This document shows positions 7,012 to 16,865 of a stretch of 64,000 nt of DNA, piece by piece. The notes under the pieces were generated by a model. The model saw only the letters and a list, made by a program, of their open reading frames with translations. It made no database searches and was not told the DNA's origin. Position numbers and translations under genes: made by a program. Each line of letters starts with the position of its first letter. Position 1 is the stretch's first letter. The DNA comes from Mesoterricola silvestris. Its GTDB lineage: Bacteria > Acidobacteriota > Holophagae > Holophagales > Holophagaceae. The DNA lies in contig NZ_AP027080.1 in NCBI RefSeq assembly GCF_030295405.1, forward strand, positions 744,001-808,000, read 5' to 3'.

Positions 7012-9471
7012 CTAGTGGGCAAAGACGGAGTTGAAGCCGAGCCTGGCGAGACTGATATCGTTATCGTCCGTCATGCTGTTGTTGGAGATGTCGAGCAGGG
7101 GCACCAGCGACGATGGGAAGTACTGTTGGCTCCGGCCCCAGCTGATGGCATAGGCGGCCAGGTCGAGGGCGTCGAATTCCGTATCCGTGTCGGTGTCCAT
7201 GTTGCAGGCATAGGCCAGGGTGGCGGCGTAGCGGCTGGGATCCTGGTTGCTGGAGACCTTGAGGGTCCACAGGTAGTGGTTGATGTAGGGGGCCTTGAAG
7301 GCCTTTCCCCCCACGATCGCCCCGCCCTGCTCCGCGATGGCTTTGCTGTAGCCGCCCAGGCTCCAGGTGTAGTCCGTGTTGGTGGCATGGGTGATGGTGG
7401 GGGCCGGGAGGGTCTGGGGGACCCCCGGGACGGGGATGACGATGAGCCGGTTCAGGTCCGAGTTCCAGTTGTAGCCCCCGCTGGTTTCATCGACGACACC
7501 CTCCACCTGCCTGCCCAGCATCACCCGGACCGGTTCGACGCCGCTGGCGGGCGCGCCGACGTTCACCGCCGCGAAGGCGTTCTTTACGGCCGCCAATTCG
7601 TTCGATCCCGCGCCGTATAGCTCGGTGGCCGTTTCCTCCATGAGGGTCCGGAATCCGGCGTAGTCCGTGGCGGGGTCCGCCAGGCGGGTGGTGAGGGTCC
7701 GGTACCAGATTCGGGAAGCGGTGTCGTTCCCCAGCCCCGTCATGCCTCCGGGGAGGCAGGGGGAGTAGGAGACGGCCGTCGGCTGGCTCGAGGCGCCCTG
7801 GGCGAGGAAGTAGAAGGCGCGGTTGCCCGGGCCCATGGTGAAGTGCACGTCGTCCAGGCCGATGCCGTCGAACCAACTGTCGTGGCTGTACCCGTCCTGG
7901 CTGGGCTTGTACATGGACCGGATGGCCTGGTGGCTGGTGGTGAGCTGTTTTCCGATCGTCCACACCCCGTCCTCGGTGGGGGCGTTGGGGGCGGTGTCGG
8001 GAATGACGCTGCCCGTGCCGCCGTTGGGGCCCCAACTGTAGAAGCGCGTCATGGCCGAAAAGATGTCCGCCGTGGCCTCGTTCAGGCCGCCGGACTCGCC
8101 GACGTTGTCCAGGCCGCCCGAGCCGGCCACCACCCCGTGGGACATCTCGTGGGCGGTGATGTCCATGGACGTGAAGGGGCCGTAGCCCTGGCGCAGGTCG
8201 CCGTCGCCGAAGTACATGGACTGGTTGTAGGGCACGAAGTAGGCGTTGAGCATGGGGGTCATGGTCTGGTAGAACCCCTCGTTCACGTGGACGAAGACGG
8301 CGGGCGGGGTCCCCTGGTCGTCCATGCCGTTGCGCCCGAAGACGCTCCTGAAGAAGTCCCAGGTCTTGAGCACCCCATGGGTGGCGTCCACCGCAACCGT
8401 CTGCCCATTGACCGCGAGGTTCGCGGTGGCGATGGTCACGGACTGATCCCCGGCCGGGAAGCCTGCGAAGGGTTTGCCGTCCCCCCATTCGGTCCCCGAG
8501 ACCAGGTAGGGGATCTCGCCGCCGGGAATGCTTGTGGAGAAGTAGTTGTCGACCCAGTACGTGGCGATTCCGGGCACGTTCATCCAGTCATAGACGGACC
8601 AGATGGGATTGATCGCGGTGGTGCGGGTCGTGTCCCGGAGGGTGTTGTAGGTGCCGCTGGGGGGCATCAGATCGGGGCCCCAGGTGGAATCCCAGGCGTT
8701 CACCCACACGAAGGGATTCGTATTGAGGCTAACGGTGCCGTTGTACTCCGAGTTGCCTGTGGCGGGTGCATCGTAGATCCTGCCGTCCCACTTCTTGAGC
8801 AATTCGCCCGTGGTGGCGTCCACAATCATCTCCGTGACGCCCCGCTCGCCCATGCGGCCCTGCAGGACCGTGGCATGGTAGGCCCACACGTAGGGCTGGG
8901 ACCTCCGTGGGGTGGCCACGCTGTAGGCCTCGTCCAGGGCCAGTTCGCCCTTGGCGTTGCGCTTGATCTTGAGGCCGTCCTGGAGAGCCGTGGGGAATAC
9001 GATCCTCTCCAGGTTGACCTGCGGGGAGGTCTTCTCCTCCTGGAGGCCCAGGCGCTTCAGGCAGCGGGCCCGGACCGCATCCGCCGCCAGGAGATCCGCC
9101 GGCTGGAGGTCGATGCCCGGGAAGACCTTGGCCTGGACCTTCTCGAAGCCCCCATCGGAGGTCATGTGGCCGATGAGGCGGCTTCCCCAGACCCGCGTGC
9201 CCCGGTAGCCCTGGGCGAAGCGGACGTGGGTCTTGCCGTAGGGGTCGGTGTTGCGCCCCACCTCCTGGATCTGATCGGAACCCGACAGGCCGTAGGTGGC
9301 CTTCAGGGCCTCCACGTGGGAGGCGATCGCCGCGGCCCGGACCCCTTCCTTCCCCTGGACGTCGGCGAGGGCTTCCCTCGCCAGGGGCGGGAGTCCCTGG
9401 CTGGCCCCCAGGACGCTCCCGGCGAGCGCCAGCGCCAGCCATGAAAGGCTGTGAAGCTGCAGATGTCTCAT
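7012..9471 (-). CDS. M4 (thermolysin-family) metalloprotease with dockerin-like C-terminal repeats
   Basis: 819 residues. A signal peptide (about residues 1-22) is followed by an FTP/propeptide region and then the thermolysin catalytic domain. The zinc motif HEMSH has its first His at residue 441. The third ligand is the Glu of GGLNEATADIF about 20 residues later. The C-terminal 65 residues hold two calcium-loop-like segments (NMDTDTDTEFDALDL and ISNNSMTDDNDISLARLG) like the paired F-hand repeats of dockerins. The start at 9471 follows GAGGGGGGAAC; an upstream frame of 16 codons is unsupported. It is an exported peptidase, probably processed by cleavage of the propeptide. The two-component genes just upstream on the same strand may regulate it. 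Confidence 0.9.
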   Translation of the reverse strand: MRHLQLHSLSWLALALAGSVLGASQGLPPLAREALADVQGKEGVRAAAIASHVEALKATYGLSGSDQIQEVGRNTDPYGKTHVRFAQGYRGTRVWGSRLIGHMTSDGGFEKVQAKVFPGIDLQPADLLAADAVRARCLKRLGLQEEKTSPQVNLERIVFPTALQDGLKIKRNAKGELALDEAYSVATPRRSQPYVWAYHATVLQGRMGERGVTEMIVDATTGELLKKWDGRIYDAPATGNSEYNGTVSLNTNPFVWVNAWDSTWGPDLMPPSGTYNTLRDTTRTTAINPIWSVYDWMNVPGIATYWVDNYFSTSIPGGEIPYLVSGTEWGDGKPFAGFPAGDQSVTIATANLAVNGQTVAVDATHGVLKTWDFFRSVFGRNGMDDQGTPPAVFVHVNEGFYQTMTPMLNAYFVPYNQSMYFGDGDLRQGYGPFTSMDITAHEMSHGVVAGSGGLDNVGESGGLNEATADIFSAMTRFYSWGPNGGTGSVIPDTAPNAPTEDGVWTIGKQLTTSHQAIRSMYKPSQDGYSHDSWFDGIGLDDVHFTMGPGNRAFYFLAQGASSQPTAVSYSPCLPGGMTGLGNDTASRIWYRTLTTRLADPATDYAGFRTLMEETATELYGAGSNELAAVKNAFAAVNVGAPASGVEPVRVMLGRQVEGVVDETSGGYNWNSDLNRLIVIPVPGVPQTLPAPTITHATNTDYTWSLGGYSKAIAEQGGAIVGGKAFKAPYINHYLWTLKVSSNQDPSRYAATLAYACNMDTDTDTEFDALDLAAYAISWGRSQQYFPSSLVPLLDISNNSMTDDNDISLARLGFNSVFAH

Positions 9472-9582
9472 GTTCCCCCCTCTGGGTGGCCCGGTTTGGA
9501 TGATGGCCCTTTGGTCCACTCTAGGGGGTGCGGCTGTTGCGTACGGACAAGTGATGTTTCATTGTGTTGCACGACCCGGGGC

Positions 9583-11145
9583 CTAGGCCCGGAGCTCCAG
9601 GGTTCCGGCGAGACCGACGCCGGGCTCGCTCTGGAAGGCCAGGCCCCAGCCTTCCTTTTCCGCGATCTGGATGGCCAGGCTCAGGCCGAGGCCCATCCCC
9701 TCCGCGTCGTAGCCTTCCGCCCCCGGTTTGCGGAACCGGAGGAAGGGAAGGCCCAGCTGCTGAAGCTGATGTGGTTCCAGACCCGGGCCCGCGTCCGCGA
9801 CGGTCACCAGGAAGCGCCGCCCCTTTCCCTGGGCCGAGAACCGGATGGGGCCCTCGCCGTGGAGGAGGGCGTTCTCCAGGAGGGTCTGCAGCACCTGCAT
9901 CAGGGAGACCCGGTTGGCCAGGCCCTCCCAGCCCTCCAGGCGCGCCTCGAAGGGGCGGTCCGCCTCGGCGCAGAGCGCGCGGAACTCCTGCGCGAGCTCC
10001 TCCAGCCAGGCCGAGGTCACGGGTTCGGCGGGGGCGTTCGGGACCGCCGGATCCAGGGCCCGAAGGCCGTTCTGGATCATGAGGGCCAGTTGGTCCACCT
10101 GCTCTCCGATGCGGATGAAGAGGACGTCGGCCTGCTCCTTCTCCATGCGGCCGTGACGGCTGGCGTCGCACCAGGCCTTGATGATCGCCAGCGGCGTCTT
10201 GAGGCTGTGGGTCAGGGAGGCGAGGCGGTCCTTCACCAGCGCGGCTTGCCGGGCGGCGTTCCGGCGGATGCCCAGGACATAGAGCGAAAGGCCCCCGAGC
10301 AGGAGGAGGGGCCCCAGGACCAGGAGCACCTGCCGGAGGACGAAGGCCCGCATGGCCCGCCGGAGCGGGCCCGTGGGCACGGTGGTCCACAACCAGCCCG
10401 GGGTCTGGTTCCGGTTCCAGTAGCCGATGGTCCAGACCCGGCCCTTGAGCCGGCCTTCGGGGATCTGGTAGGCCGTTTCCGGGTAGGTCTGGGGCGCGCG
10501 GCCCGCCCTGGGTTCCGGCTCCAGGTGGTGCAGGCACTGCTTGAGGTCGGGATCGGGGCCGAGGACCTGGGCCAGCTCCGCCTCGAGGGCCGGGCTGCCG
10601 GGATCCAGGCGCTTGAGGACGATCCAGTTCTCCGTGCGGACCGCCACGCGCAGGCACCAGCCGAAGTCCGGGTCCTGGCCTTCCTCGGGACAGAGGAAAT
10701 CGGAACGGCGCCGGATCAGGCTCGCGGCGAAGGTGCGGTAGAAGGCGAGCCTGGGCGCGTCGGGGCGCCTGACCAGGCGCCGTCCCTCCCGGACCCAGAC
10801 ATCGAGGCTTCCACGGGCCACCAGGGCTTCCAGGGTCGGCTCCCCGTCGAGGTAGGCGCCCACCGGGGCCTCGGTCCCGGTGGAGAAGGGGGGGACGGGG
10901 CCGCAGGAATACCACCTCGCATCGAAATTCTCGCTGAAGCGGTCCTTGACGGGCAGGAACAACTGTTCCCGGGCCGCCACCAGCGTGCGCCGGACCCACT
11001 GCTGGAGGCCCCAGGCGAAGAACAGGGCGAGGGCGAGGAGGAGGGCCGAGGTCGCCGCCCGGGCGGCCAGGATCTGGTGCCGGGCGAGCCAGGGCGGAAC
11101 CCGGCGCTGGCGGGGGCGGGCTTTCAGGACCGTCCGGGTGGCCAT
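9583..11145 (-). CDS. Sensor histidine kinase
   Basis: 520 residues: an N-terminal membrane helix (about 28-48), a periplasmic sensing region of roughly 200 residues, a second helix (LLVLGPLLLLGGLSLYVLG), then a dimerisation/phosphoacceptor segment with HSLKTPLA (His about 313). The ATPase domain shows LLENALLHG (N box), VADAGPGLE (G1) and GMGLGLSLA (G2). The ATG is 3 bases after the response-regulator stop, so the two are one transcriptional unit. It probably autophosphorylates and passes phosphate to that regulator. The signal is unknown. Its sensing region looks unlike PAS or CHASE and is not recognised. Confidence 0.92.
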   Translation of the reverse strand: MATRTVLKARPRQRRVPPWLARHQILAARAATSALLLALALFFAWGLQQWVRRTLVAAREQLFLPVKDRFSENFDARWYSCGPVPPFSTGTEAPVGAYLDGEPTLEALVARGSLDVWVREGRRLVRRPDAPRLAFYRTFAASLIRRRSDFLCPEEGQDPDFGWCLRVAVRTENWIVLKRLDPGSPALEAELAQVLGPDPDLKQCLHHLEPEPRAGRAPQTYPETAYQIPEGRLKGRVWTIGYWNRNQTPGWLWTTVPTGPLRRAMRAFVLRQVLLVLGPLLLLGGLSLYVLGIRRNAARQAALVKDRLASLTHSLKTPLAIIKAWCDASRHGRMEKEQADVLFIRIGEQVDQLALMIQNGLRALDPAVPNAPAEPVTSAWLEELAQEFRALCAEADRPFEARLEGWEGLANRVSLMQVLQTLLENALLHGEGPIRFSAQGKGRRFLVTVADAGPGLEPHQLQQLGLPFLRFRKPGAEGYDAEGMGLGLSLAIQIAEKEGWGLAFQSEPGVGLAGTLELRA

Positions 11146-11148
11146 GGT

Positions 11149-11838
11149 TCAGAGGGGCGTGACGGGCAGGGCCCAGCGGTACCCGGCCGAGGCGATGGAG
11201 CGGATGTAGCCGGTCGCTTCCGTATCCCCGATCTTCTTTCGCAGCCGCGCCATGTGGACGTCCACGGCCCGCAGGGAGGGGCGGGAGTCCGGCGGCCACA
11301 CGTGGCGGAGCATCTCGCTCCGGTCCAGGGTCGTTCCCGGGTGGGCCAGCAGCAGTTCCAGGAGCAGGAACTGCTTGGCGGTGAGGTCCAGGGGCTGGCC
11401 GTCCAGAAGGACCTTCATGGAGGCGGACTCCAGGCGGAAGGGGCCGGAAACCAGGACCGGCTGGCCGGTGGCCGGACGCGTGCGCCGGAGGATGGCCTTG
11501 ATCCGCTCCAGGAGTTCCAGCATGGAAAAGGGCTTCACCAGGTAGTCGTCGGCCCCGAGCTTGAGGCCGCGGATCCGGTCGCCCTCCTCGCCCCGCGCCG
11601 TGAGCATCAGGACGCCCACCGTGCTGCCCTGCTTGCGGAGGCGGGCCACCACCTGGTAGCCGTCCAGGACGGGCAGCATCAGGTCCAGCACCACCAGATC
11701 GACGGGTTCCCGTCCAAGGCATTCCAGGGCCTTCTCCCCGTCTCCGGCGGTGAGCACCTGGAAGCCCTCGAAGGTCAGGACCGACCGGAGGGTTTCGGAA
11801 AGTTCGCGCTGGTCCTCGACGACTAGGATTCTCTGCAT
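11149..11838 (-). CDS. OmpR-family response regulator
   Basis: 229 residues: a receiver domain with the acidic pair E8-D9, phosphoacceptor Asp in VVLDLMLP (residue 52), T in MLTARG and K in DDYLVKPFS, then a winged-helix DNA-binding domain (about 135-225) with the usual LTAKQFLLLELLL and VDVHMARLRKKIGD motifs. It is the first gene of a leftward unit with the sensor kinase, followed by the M4 protease and lipoprotein. The targets are inferred to be those secreted products. Confidence 0.95.
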   Translation of the reverse strand: MQRILVVEDQRELSETLRSVLTFEGFQVLTAGDGEKALECLGREPVDLVVLDLMLPVLDGYQVVARLRKQGSTVGVLMLTARGEEGDRIRGLKLGADDYLVKPFSMLELLERIKAILRRTRPATGQPVLVSGPFRLESASMKVLLDGQPLDLTAKQFLLLELLLAHPGTTLDRSEMLRHVWPPDSRPSLRAVDVHMARLRKKIGDTEATGYIRSIASAGYRWALPVTPL

Positions 11839-11978
11839 GGGATGCTGCCGGCTGGTTCGGGTTCACGGGGAGGGTTGAATCCACCATACCCCAGGGAAGG
11901 AAGGGGCCTCCACCCCAATCGGCGGGGGCCGGCCCCCGGGGGTTGGCAGCGGCCCCTGCCGGTGGATAGCCTGACCTC

Positions 11979-12872
11979 ATGCGTCCATTCCTGTTCTTCC
12001 TCGGTTTCACGATCACCTTGTCCGCGCAATCCATCGCCTTCACGTTCGACGATGGCCCGAAGATGGGCCAGACCGTGCTCCTGGACGCGGCCGGGAAGAA
12101 CGCGGCCATCCTCGGGGCCCTGCGGGAGGCCCGCGTCGCGTCCTGCCTCTTCGTGGCGGGCCCCTGCCTGGAGACGCCCCAGGGCGTGGCGCTGGTGAAG
12201 GAATGGGGAAACGCGGGGCACGGGGTCGCCAACCACGGCGCCGCCCACGGGAACCTGAACGGGCCCCATTCGACCCTGGCCTGGTTCGAAGCCGACTTCC
12301 TGAAGCAGGATGCGCGGATCCGGACCCTGCCCGGGTACGTGCGCTGGTACCGCTTTCCCTACCTCAAGGAGGGCGACACCCGGGAAAAGCGGGATGGGGT
12401 CCGCGCCTTCCTCAAGGCCCAGGGCTGCCGGAACGGCCACGTCACCATCGACACCAGCGACTGGTTCTACGACCAGCGCCTCCAGCAGGCCCTGGCCAGG
12501 AACCCGAAGCTGGAGCTTGGGCCCTGGCGGAAGGCCTACCTCGACCACCTCCGGAACCGGGCCCAGTACTACGACCGGCTGGCCCAGGCCGCCGTCGGAA
12601 GGTCCATTCCCCACGTCATGCTGCTCCACCACAACCTGACCAGCGCCCTCTTCCTGGCCGACGCCATCCGGATGTTCCGGGAAATGGGCTGGAAGGTCAT
12701 CGCTCCAGCCGAGGCGTACGCCGACGAGGTGTACCGGATGGAACCCGATGTGCTGCCGGCGGGGGAGAGCCTGGTGTGGTCCCTGGCCAAGGCGAAGGGC
12801 CTGCAGGGCCTTCGTTTCCCGGGCGAGGACGCCCAGTACGAGGCACCGCTCCTGGACGCCCTGGGCCTCTGA
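11979..12872 (+). CDS. Polysaccharide deacetylase (NodB-fold) family protein
   Basis: 297 residues with a short N-terminal signal-like segment (LFFLGFTITLSAQS). NodB motifs are present: TFDDGP (Asp pair, metal and catalytic base), ANHGAAHGN (metal His residues), and RFPYLKEGD. It should remove N- or O-acetyl groups from a glycan in the periplasm or outside. The segment after residue 110 is rich in basic and aromatic residues and longer than in peptidoglycan deacetylases, so the substrate is unknown. It stands alone and converges on the HEAT-repeat gene with only a repeat element between. Confidence 0.88.
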   Translation: MRPFLFFLGFTITLSAQSIAFTFDDGPKMGQTVLLDAAGKNAAILGALREARVASCLFVAGPCLETPQGVALVKEWGNAGHGVANHGAAHGNLNGPHSTLAWFEADFLKQDARIRTLPGYVRWYRFPYLKEGDTREKRDGVRAFLKAQGCRNGHVTIDTSDWFYDQRLQQALARNPKLELGPWRKAYLDHLRNRAQYYDRLAQAAVGRSIPHVMLLHHNLTSALFLADAIRMFREMGWKVIAPAEAYADEVYRMEPDVLPAGESLVWSLAKAKGLQGLRFPGEDAQYEAPLLDALGL

Positions 12873-12940
12873 TATCTCTTTCTTTATCCCCAGCATCCCC
12901 GTCCATCCCCGGCTGGAAAAGGGCCGGAGTGGGTCGGCGC
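12873..12940. repeat. Pyrimidine-rich intergenic repeat, family B copy 1
   Basis: The whole gap between two convergent stops is occupied by TCTTTCTTTATCCCC, CCATCCCCGGCTG and then GGGCCGGAGTGGGTCGGCGC. The same order of words recurs at 59569-59632, with an inverted partial copy at 59691-59713. It has no coding capacity. Confidence 0.65.
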
Positions 12941-15439
12941 TTAGCGGATGAGGTGCTGCCTCAGGACGGCCTTCACCTCGTCGGTGGGTTCGTTCTCCAT
13001 GGCCAGGGCCATGGCTTCCCGGGCCTCCTGCGTGTTCATCGCGGCCAGGGCCTTGGCGGCGGCGATGCGGATGCCCACGGGTTCCCGGCCCTTGAAGAGC
13101 CCCTTCTTCTGGAAGAGCTCCTGCAGCGGCTTCACGGAATCGTTGCCCGGGATGCGGCCCAGGGTCTCCACGGCCCGCAGGCGCAGGCGCTGGGCGTCGT
13201 CGCCGGCGGCCTTGTCGGGGGTGAGCATGCGCAGGATCGCGGGGAGGGCGGCGGGCTCGCCCAGGTCCCCCAGGAGGTTGAGGGTCTCCAGCTGCGCGGC
13301 CTGGTCGCCGTCGGCGAGGGTCTCGGCCAGGGCCATGGCGGCGGCGGGCTTCCCGGCCAGGGCGGCCACGGCGGTGACGGCGGTGCGGCGCACGCGCATG
13401 TCCTGGTGGCTGATGGCCAGGAGCATGTCGGGCAGGACGCCCTTGTCGCCGGCCTGGGCCAGGAGCATGAGGGCGGTGTCCACCATGTGGGGGTGGGAGG
13501 AGGCCAGCTGCTCCTGGAGCACGGGCACGGCGCGCTTGCCGATGGCCCGGAGGGCTTCGGCCAGGTGGGTGCGGTGGCTGGGGTCCTCCTCGATCTCCAG
13601 GCTCGCGGCGAGGTGGGCCGCCGCCGGGGTGCCGATGAGGGCGAGGATGGCGTGCACCTGGGGGATGGGGAGCCCCGCGCCCTTCTGGAAGAGCAGGGGC
13701 ACCAGGAGGGCGATGTTGGCCGAGGAGCCCAGGCGCGCCAGGAGGTCGCGCAGGAGCTGGGGCTTCCAGGCCGCGGCGCCCACGCTGGGGTAGGCCAGGT
13801 CGCCCAGGTTGCGCATCTCGTTGTGCAGGGCCGTGAAGTTCCCGGCGGGGATCCACCGGTTGAGGATGGCCTCCACGGTCTGGGCGCACCACTGGGCCAC
13901 CAGCTGGTCGTTTTCCGCCGACAGCCGGTAGCGCGCGGCGGCCAGCATGCGGTTCTCCAGATCCATGGGCAGCCCGGTCTCCGGGAGGCCATCGGCCAGG
14001 TTGGCCAGGATCTCGGTGCCGTGGCGGCGCACGGACTCCTGGGGGCTGCTGAACTCCTCCTCCAGCTGGGCCAGCATGGAGCGGATATCGTCCACGCGCT
14101 TGCCGCGGATGAGCTGGCGCCCCAGGGTCATGACCAGGTGGGGGTCCAGCTTGTGGATGGCGTGGCGCTCCAGGCTCATGTGGAGCTTGGTGTCGGTGCC
14201 CTGGCATTCCCACTGGATGGCTTCCTTGAAGTCCTCCACCTCCTGCATGCCCCACCCCTCGAACTGGAGGCGGCCCCGGATGGCGTCCAGGGAGAGCTCC
14301 CGGTCGGGCACGCACTGCATGAGGGCCACGGTGAGCAGGGCCAGGTCGAACATGGAGGGGCGGTGGGAGACGTGGGTGTGCGCCACCGCCTGGGCCAGGA
14401 GCTCGGGGGCCAGGAAGTCCAGGGCGCGGCGCAGGGCGTGCTCCCCGGCGGGGAACCCGGGCACCCCCAGGAGGATGTTCCCCTGGTCCGCGGCCTCGAA
14501 TTCGGAAAAGGCCTTGCGCAGGGCGTCCCGCACCGTGCCGGGGTCCATGGCCTCCAGCATGAGCCGCGCGCCGGCCCCCGCCATGCAGGCGTAGCCGGGG
14601 ATGGAGAAGCCGAAGCGCTTGAGGGAGTCCCGGTGGTCCACGCCCCAGGGGGACCGGGGCCCGGCCTTGTCCACGGAGGTGGTGGAGGCCAGGGCGGTGC
14701 GGAAGAGGTCCGAAAGCTCGTCCCGCAGGGCCGCGGGGGAGGGGGGGAGGGGGGCCGCGGGCTCGTCGGGGAGCTCCACGATCTCCTCCAGTTCCCGGGG
14801 CACCTGGACCCGGGCCAGTTCCTCCGGGGTCAGGGGGGCGGGTTCGGGGAAGGCCTCGGGGACCGTGGCCGGCACGGCGCCGGGGCTGGCCGAGACCCAG
14901 GGGATGGGGTCGAAGGTGTCGGGGATGGCCTTGGGGACGCTGCGTTCGGGGGCGGCGAACATCCGCTCCCAGTCCAGTTCCACGTCGGAATCCCGCAGGG
15001 GCGTGGCGACGCGGGGGGCCGTGAGCTCCTCCCGGGGCAGCACCCGCAGGAGGCCGTCGTCGGGCAGGAGCGTGGCGGCCCCGCCCATCTCCGCCACGCG
15101 CTGGGGGCGCATCTGGAGGATGAAGAGCAGCGTCCGGATCTCCTCGGGATCCAGGCCCGGCTCCAGCTCCACCCCTCCGATTTCGCGGGCGTCCATCTCC
15201 CGGGCCAGGGCCATGGCCGCGTTGGGCGCCCCGGTGACGGGCTCGCCCTGGCAGGAGAACCCCACGCCGCTGGTCTCCAGCCGGATGGTTCCGAACTCCG
15301 CCAGGAGCGCGGGCAGGTAGTCCTCCAGGTCCGCCTGGCTCTTCATGGCCAGGGGGTGGTCCGGGGCGTGGTGGAGCTGCGCGCGGAGAGCCTGGTGAAG
15401 AAGCTCGATGAGACGGGTGAGGGACTTTGGAGCGGGCAT
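12941..15439 (-). CDS. Large HEAT-repeat protein
   Basis: 832 residues, no signal peptide. The first 130 residues form a separate N-terminal region (MPAPKSLTRLIELLHQAL and on). An acidic/proline linker follows at about 130-260. The C-terminal half is alpha-solenoid, with repeated units such as LLALIGTPAAAHLAASLE-like and AVETLGRIPGNDSVKPLQ-like pairs typical of HEAT/PBS-lyase repeats. The start follows GGGGAGGCC. It is probably a cytoplasmic scaffold. Proteins of this build occur in delta-proteobacteria and acidobacteria without assigned function. The neighbouring cluster gene (KS) lies 88 bp downstream on the same strand, but a functional link is not shown. Confidence 0.85.
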   Translation of the reverse strand: MPAPKSLTRLIELLHQALRAQLHHAPDHPLAMKSQADLEDYLPALLAEFGTIRLETSGVGFSCQGEPVTGAPNAAMALAREMDAREIGGVELEPGLDPEEIRTLLFILQMRPQRVAEMGGAATLLPDDGLLRVLPREELTAPRVATPLRDSDVELDWERMFAAPERSVPKAIPDTFDPIPWVSASPGAVPATVPEAFPEPAPLTPEELARVQVPRELEEIVELPDEPAAPLPPSPAALRDELSDLFRTALASTTSVDKAGPRSPWGVDHRDSLKRFGFSIPGYACMAGAGARLMLEAMDPGTVRDALRKAFSEFEAADQGNILLGVPGFPAGEHALRRALDFLAPELLAQAVAHTHVSHRPSMFDLALLTVALMQCVPDRELSLDAIRGRLQFEGWGMQEVEDFKEAIQWECQGTDTKLHMSLERHAIHKLDPHLVMTLGRQLIRGKRVDDIRSMLAQLEEEFSSPQESVRRHGTEILANLADGLPETGLPMDLENRMLAAARYRLSAENDQLVAQWCAQTVEAILNRWIPAGNFTALHNEMRNLGDLAYPSVGAAAWKPQLLRDLLARLGSSANIALLVPLLFQKGAGLPIPQVHAILALIGTPAAAHLAASLEIEEDPSHRTHLAEALRAIGKRAVPVLQEQLASSHPHMVDTALMLLAQAGDKGVLPDMLLAISHQDMRVRRTAVTAVAALAGKPAAAMALAETLADGDQAAQLETLNLLGDLGEPAALPAILRMLTPDKAAGDDAQRLRLRAVETLGRIPGNDSVKPLQELFQKKGLFKGREPVGIRIAAAKALAAMNTQEAREAMALAMENEPTDEVKAVLRQHLIR

Positions 15440-15527
15440 GGCCTCCCCATGGACTAGTGATCCCCAAAGGTGGGTAGTGAAATATTAATGTACTTTCCCC
15501 GGGAGCGGGGTTTTGTGATGCCGGAGG

Positions 15528-16757
15528 CTAGGGTTCGCAGCGGATCAGAAGGGACGTATTGATCCCCCCGAAGGCGAAATTGTTGTTCATGAAGAGGGGC
15601 CCCCGGGGGGCGCGGCCCCCGCCCTGGATGTAGTCCAGGGGCCCGCAGCGCGGGTCCACCTCCTCCAGGTTGAGGGTGGGCGCCACCCGGCCCGAGCGGG
15701 TCATGTGGATGCCCAGCCAGGTCTCGATGGCCCCGCAGGCGCCCAGGGTGTGCCCCAGGTAGCTCTTGAAGGAGGTGATGGGCACCGCGCGGCGGAACGT
15801 CTCCCAGGTGGCCTGGCTTTCGGCGATGTCGCCGTGCTCGGTGGCGGTGCCGTGGGCGTTCACCCAGTCCACCGCGTCCGGCGACAGGCCGGCGTCCCCC
15901 AGGGCCGTGGCCATGGTGGCGGCCATGGTGGGCATCTGGGGCTGGGTGATGTGGGCGCCGTCGGAATTGGTGCCGAAGCCCAGGATCTCGGCGTGGATGC
16001 GGGCGCCCCGGGCCAGGGCGCGCTCCCGTTCCTCCAGCACGAGGGTGCAGGCGCCTTCGCCCAGCACCAGGCCGTCCCGGTTCCGGTCGAAGGGCCGCGG
16101 CGTCAGGTGGGGTTCCCCGTTGCGCAGGCTCGTGGCGAACAGCGTGTCGAACACCGCCGCGCTGCAGAAGGTGAGCTCGTCGGAGCCCCCCGCGACCATG
16201 GCGTCCTGCATGCCGTACTTGATGGATTCGTACGCGTAGCCCAGCCCCTGGCTGCCCGAGGTGCAGGCGCTGCTGGTGGGGATGACCCGGCCCGTGAGGC
16301 CGAAGAAGAGCCCGATGTTCACGGCGGCCGTGTGGCTCATGAACTGGATGTAGCCCGTGGCGCTGATATTGGCGGAACCTTCGCCCGTGAGGGCCGAGCC
16401 CAGGGAGAGGATGGGGTCGAGGCTGCCCGAGGAGGAGCCGTAGGCCACCCCCATGCGGCCGCTCTGCACGAAGGGGTCCCCCCGGAGGCCCGCGTCCTCC
16501 ATGGCCAGTTCCGAGGCCCTGACCCCCAGCATGGCCACCCGCCCCATGGAGCGGCTGAGCTTGCGGGGATAGTGGGCCGGGGCGGCGAAATCGGGAATGG
16601 GGGCTCCCAGGCGCGTCTGGAGGGAGGGGTAGGCGTCCCAGGCCGGCATGGCGACCACCGCGGAGCGGCCTTCGCGAAGGCGCCCCTCCACCGCGGCCCA
16701 TTCGCTTCCGAGGGCCGTGATTGCTCCCATTCCTGTGATCACCACGCGTCGTTCCAA
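15528..16757 (-). CDS. Beta-ketoacyl-ACP synthase (FabF-type KS) of the aryl polyene cluster
   Basis: 409 residues. The start is TTG at 16757 (MERRVVITGMGAIT), with GGAGGAA six bases upstream; the frame extends upstream only by chance. Catalytic residues are Cys165 (SSACTSGSQG), His in NAHGTATEHGD and His in KSYLGHTLGA, with NNNFAFGGINTS at the C-terminus. It should condense malonyl-ACP with the growing acyl or polyene chain. It is transcribed away from the ACP/KS operon starting at 16866 across a shared 108-bp promoter gap. By cluster analogy it corresponds to one of the two KS proteins (ApeO/ApeR) of E. coli-type aryl polyene systems. Confidence 0.9.
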   Translation of the reverse strand: MERRVVITGMGAITALGSEWAAVEGRLREGRSAVVAMPAWDAYPSLQTRLGAPIPDFAAPAHYPRKLSRSMGRVAMLGVRASELAMEDAGLRGDPFVQSGRMGVAYGSSSGSLDPILSLGSALTGEGSANISATGYIQFMSHTAAVNIGLFFGLTGRVIPTSSACTSGSQGLGYAYESIKYGMQDAMVAGGSDELTFCSAAVFDTLFATSLRNGEPHLTPRPFDRNRDGLVLGEGACTLVLEERERALARGARIHAEILGFGTNSDGAHITQPQMPTMAATMATALGDAGLSPDAVDWVNAHGTATEHGDIAESQATWETFRRAVPITSFKSYLGHTLGACGAIETWLGIHMTRSGRVAPTLNLEEVDPRCGPLDYIQGGGRAPRGPLFMNNNFAFGGINTSLLIRCEP

Positions 16758-16865
16758 GCGCTTCCTCCATGGCCCGGCCAGGTGCCTGGCCATGGCTGTT
16801 CGGGTGTTCGATGATAGCCTGGGATGCTGGACCCGGGGAAATCCCACGACCCATAGGAATGCCGG

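Noticed and set aside
12203-15457. Very long plus-strand frame opposite the HEAT-repeat gene
   Set aside because: Composition is His/Gln/Gly-rich as expected for the reverse of a GC-rich coding frame.
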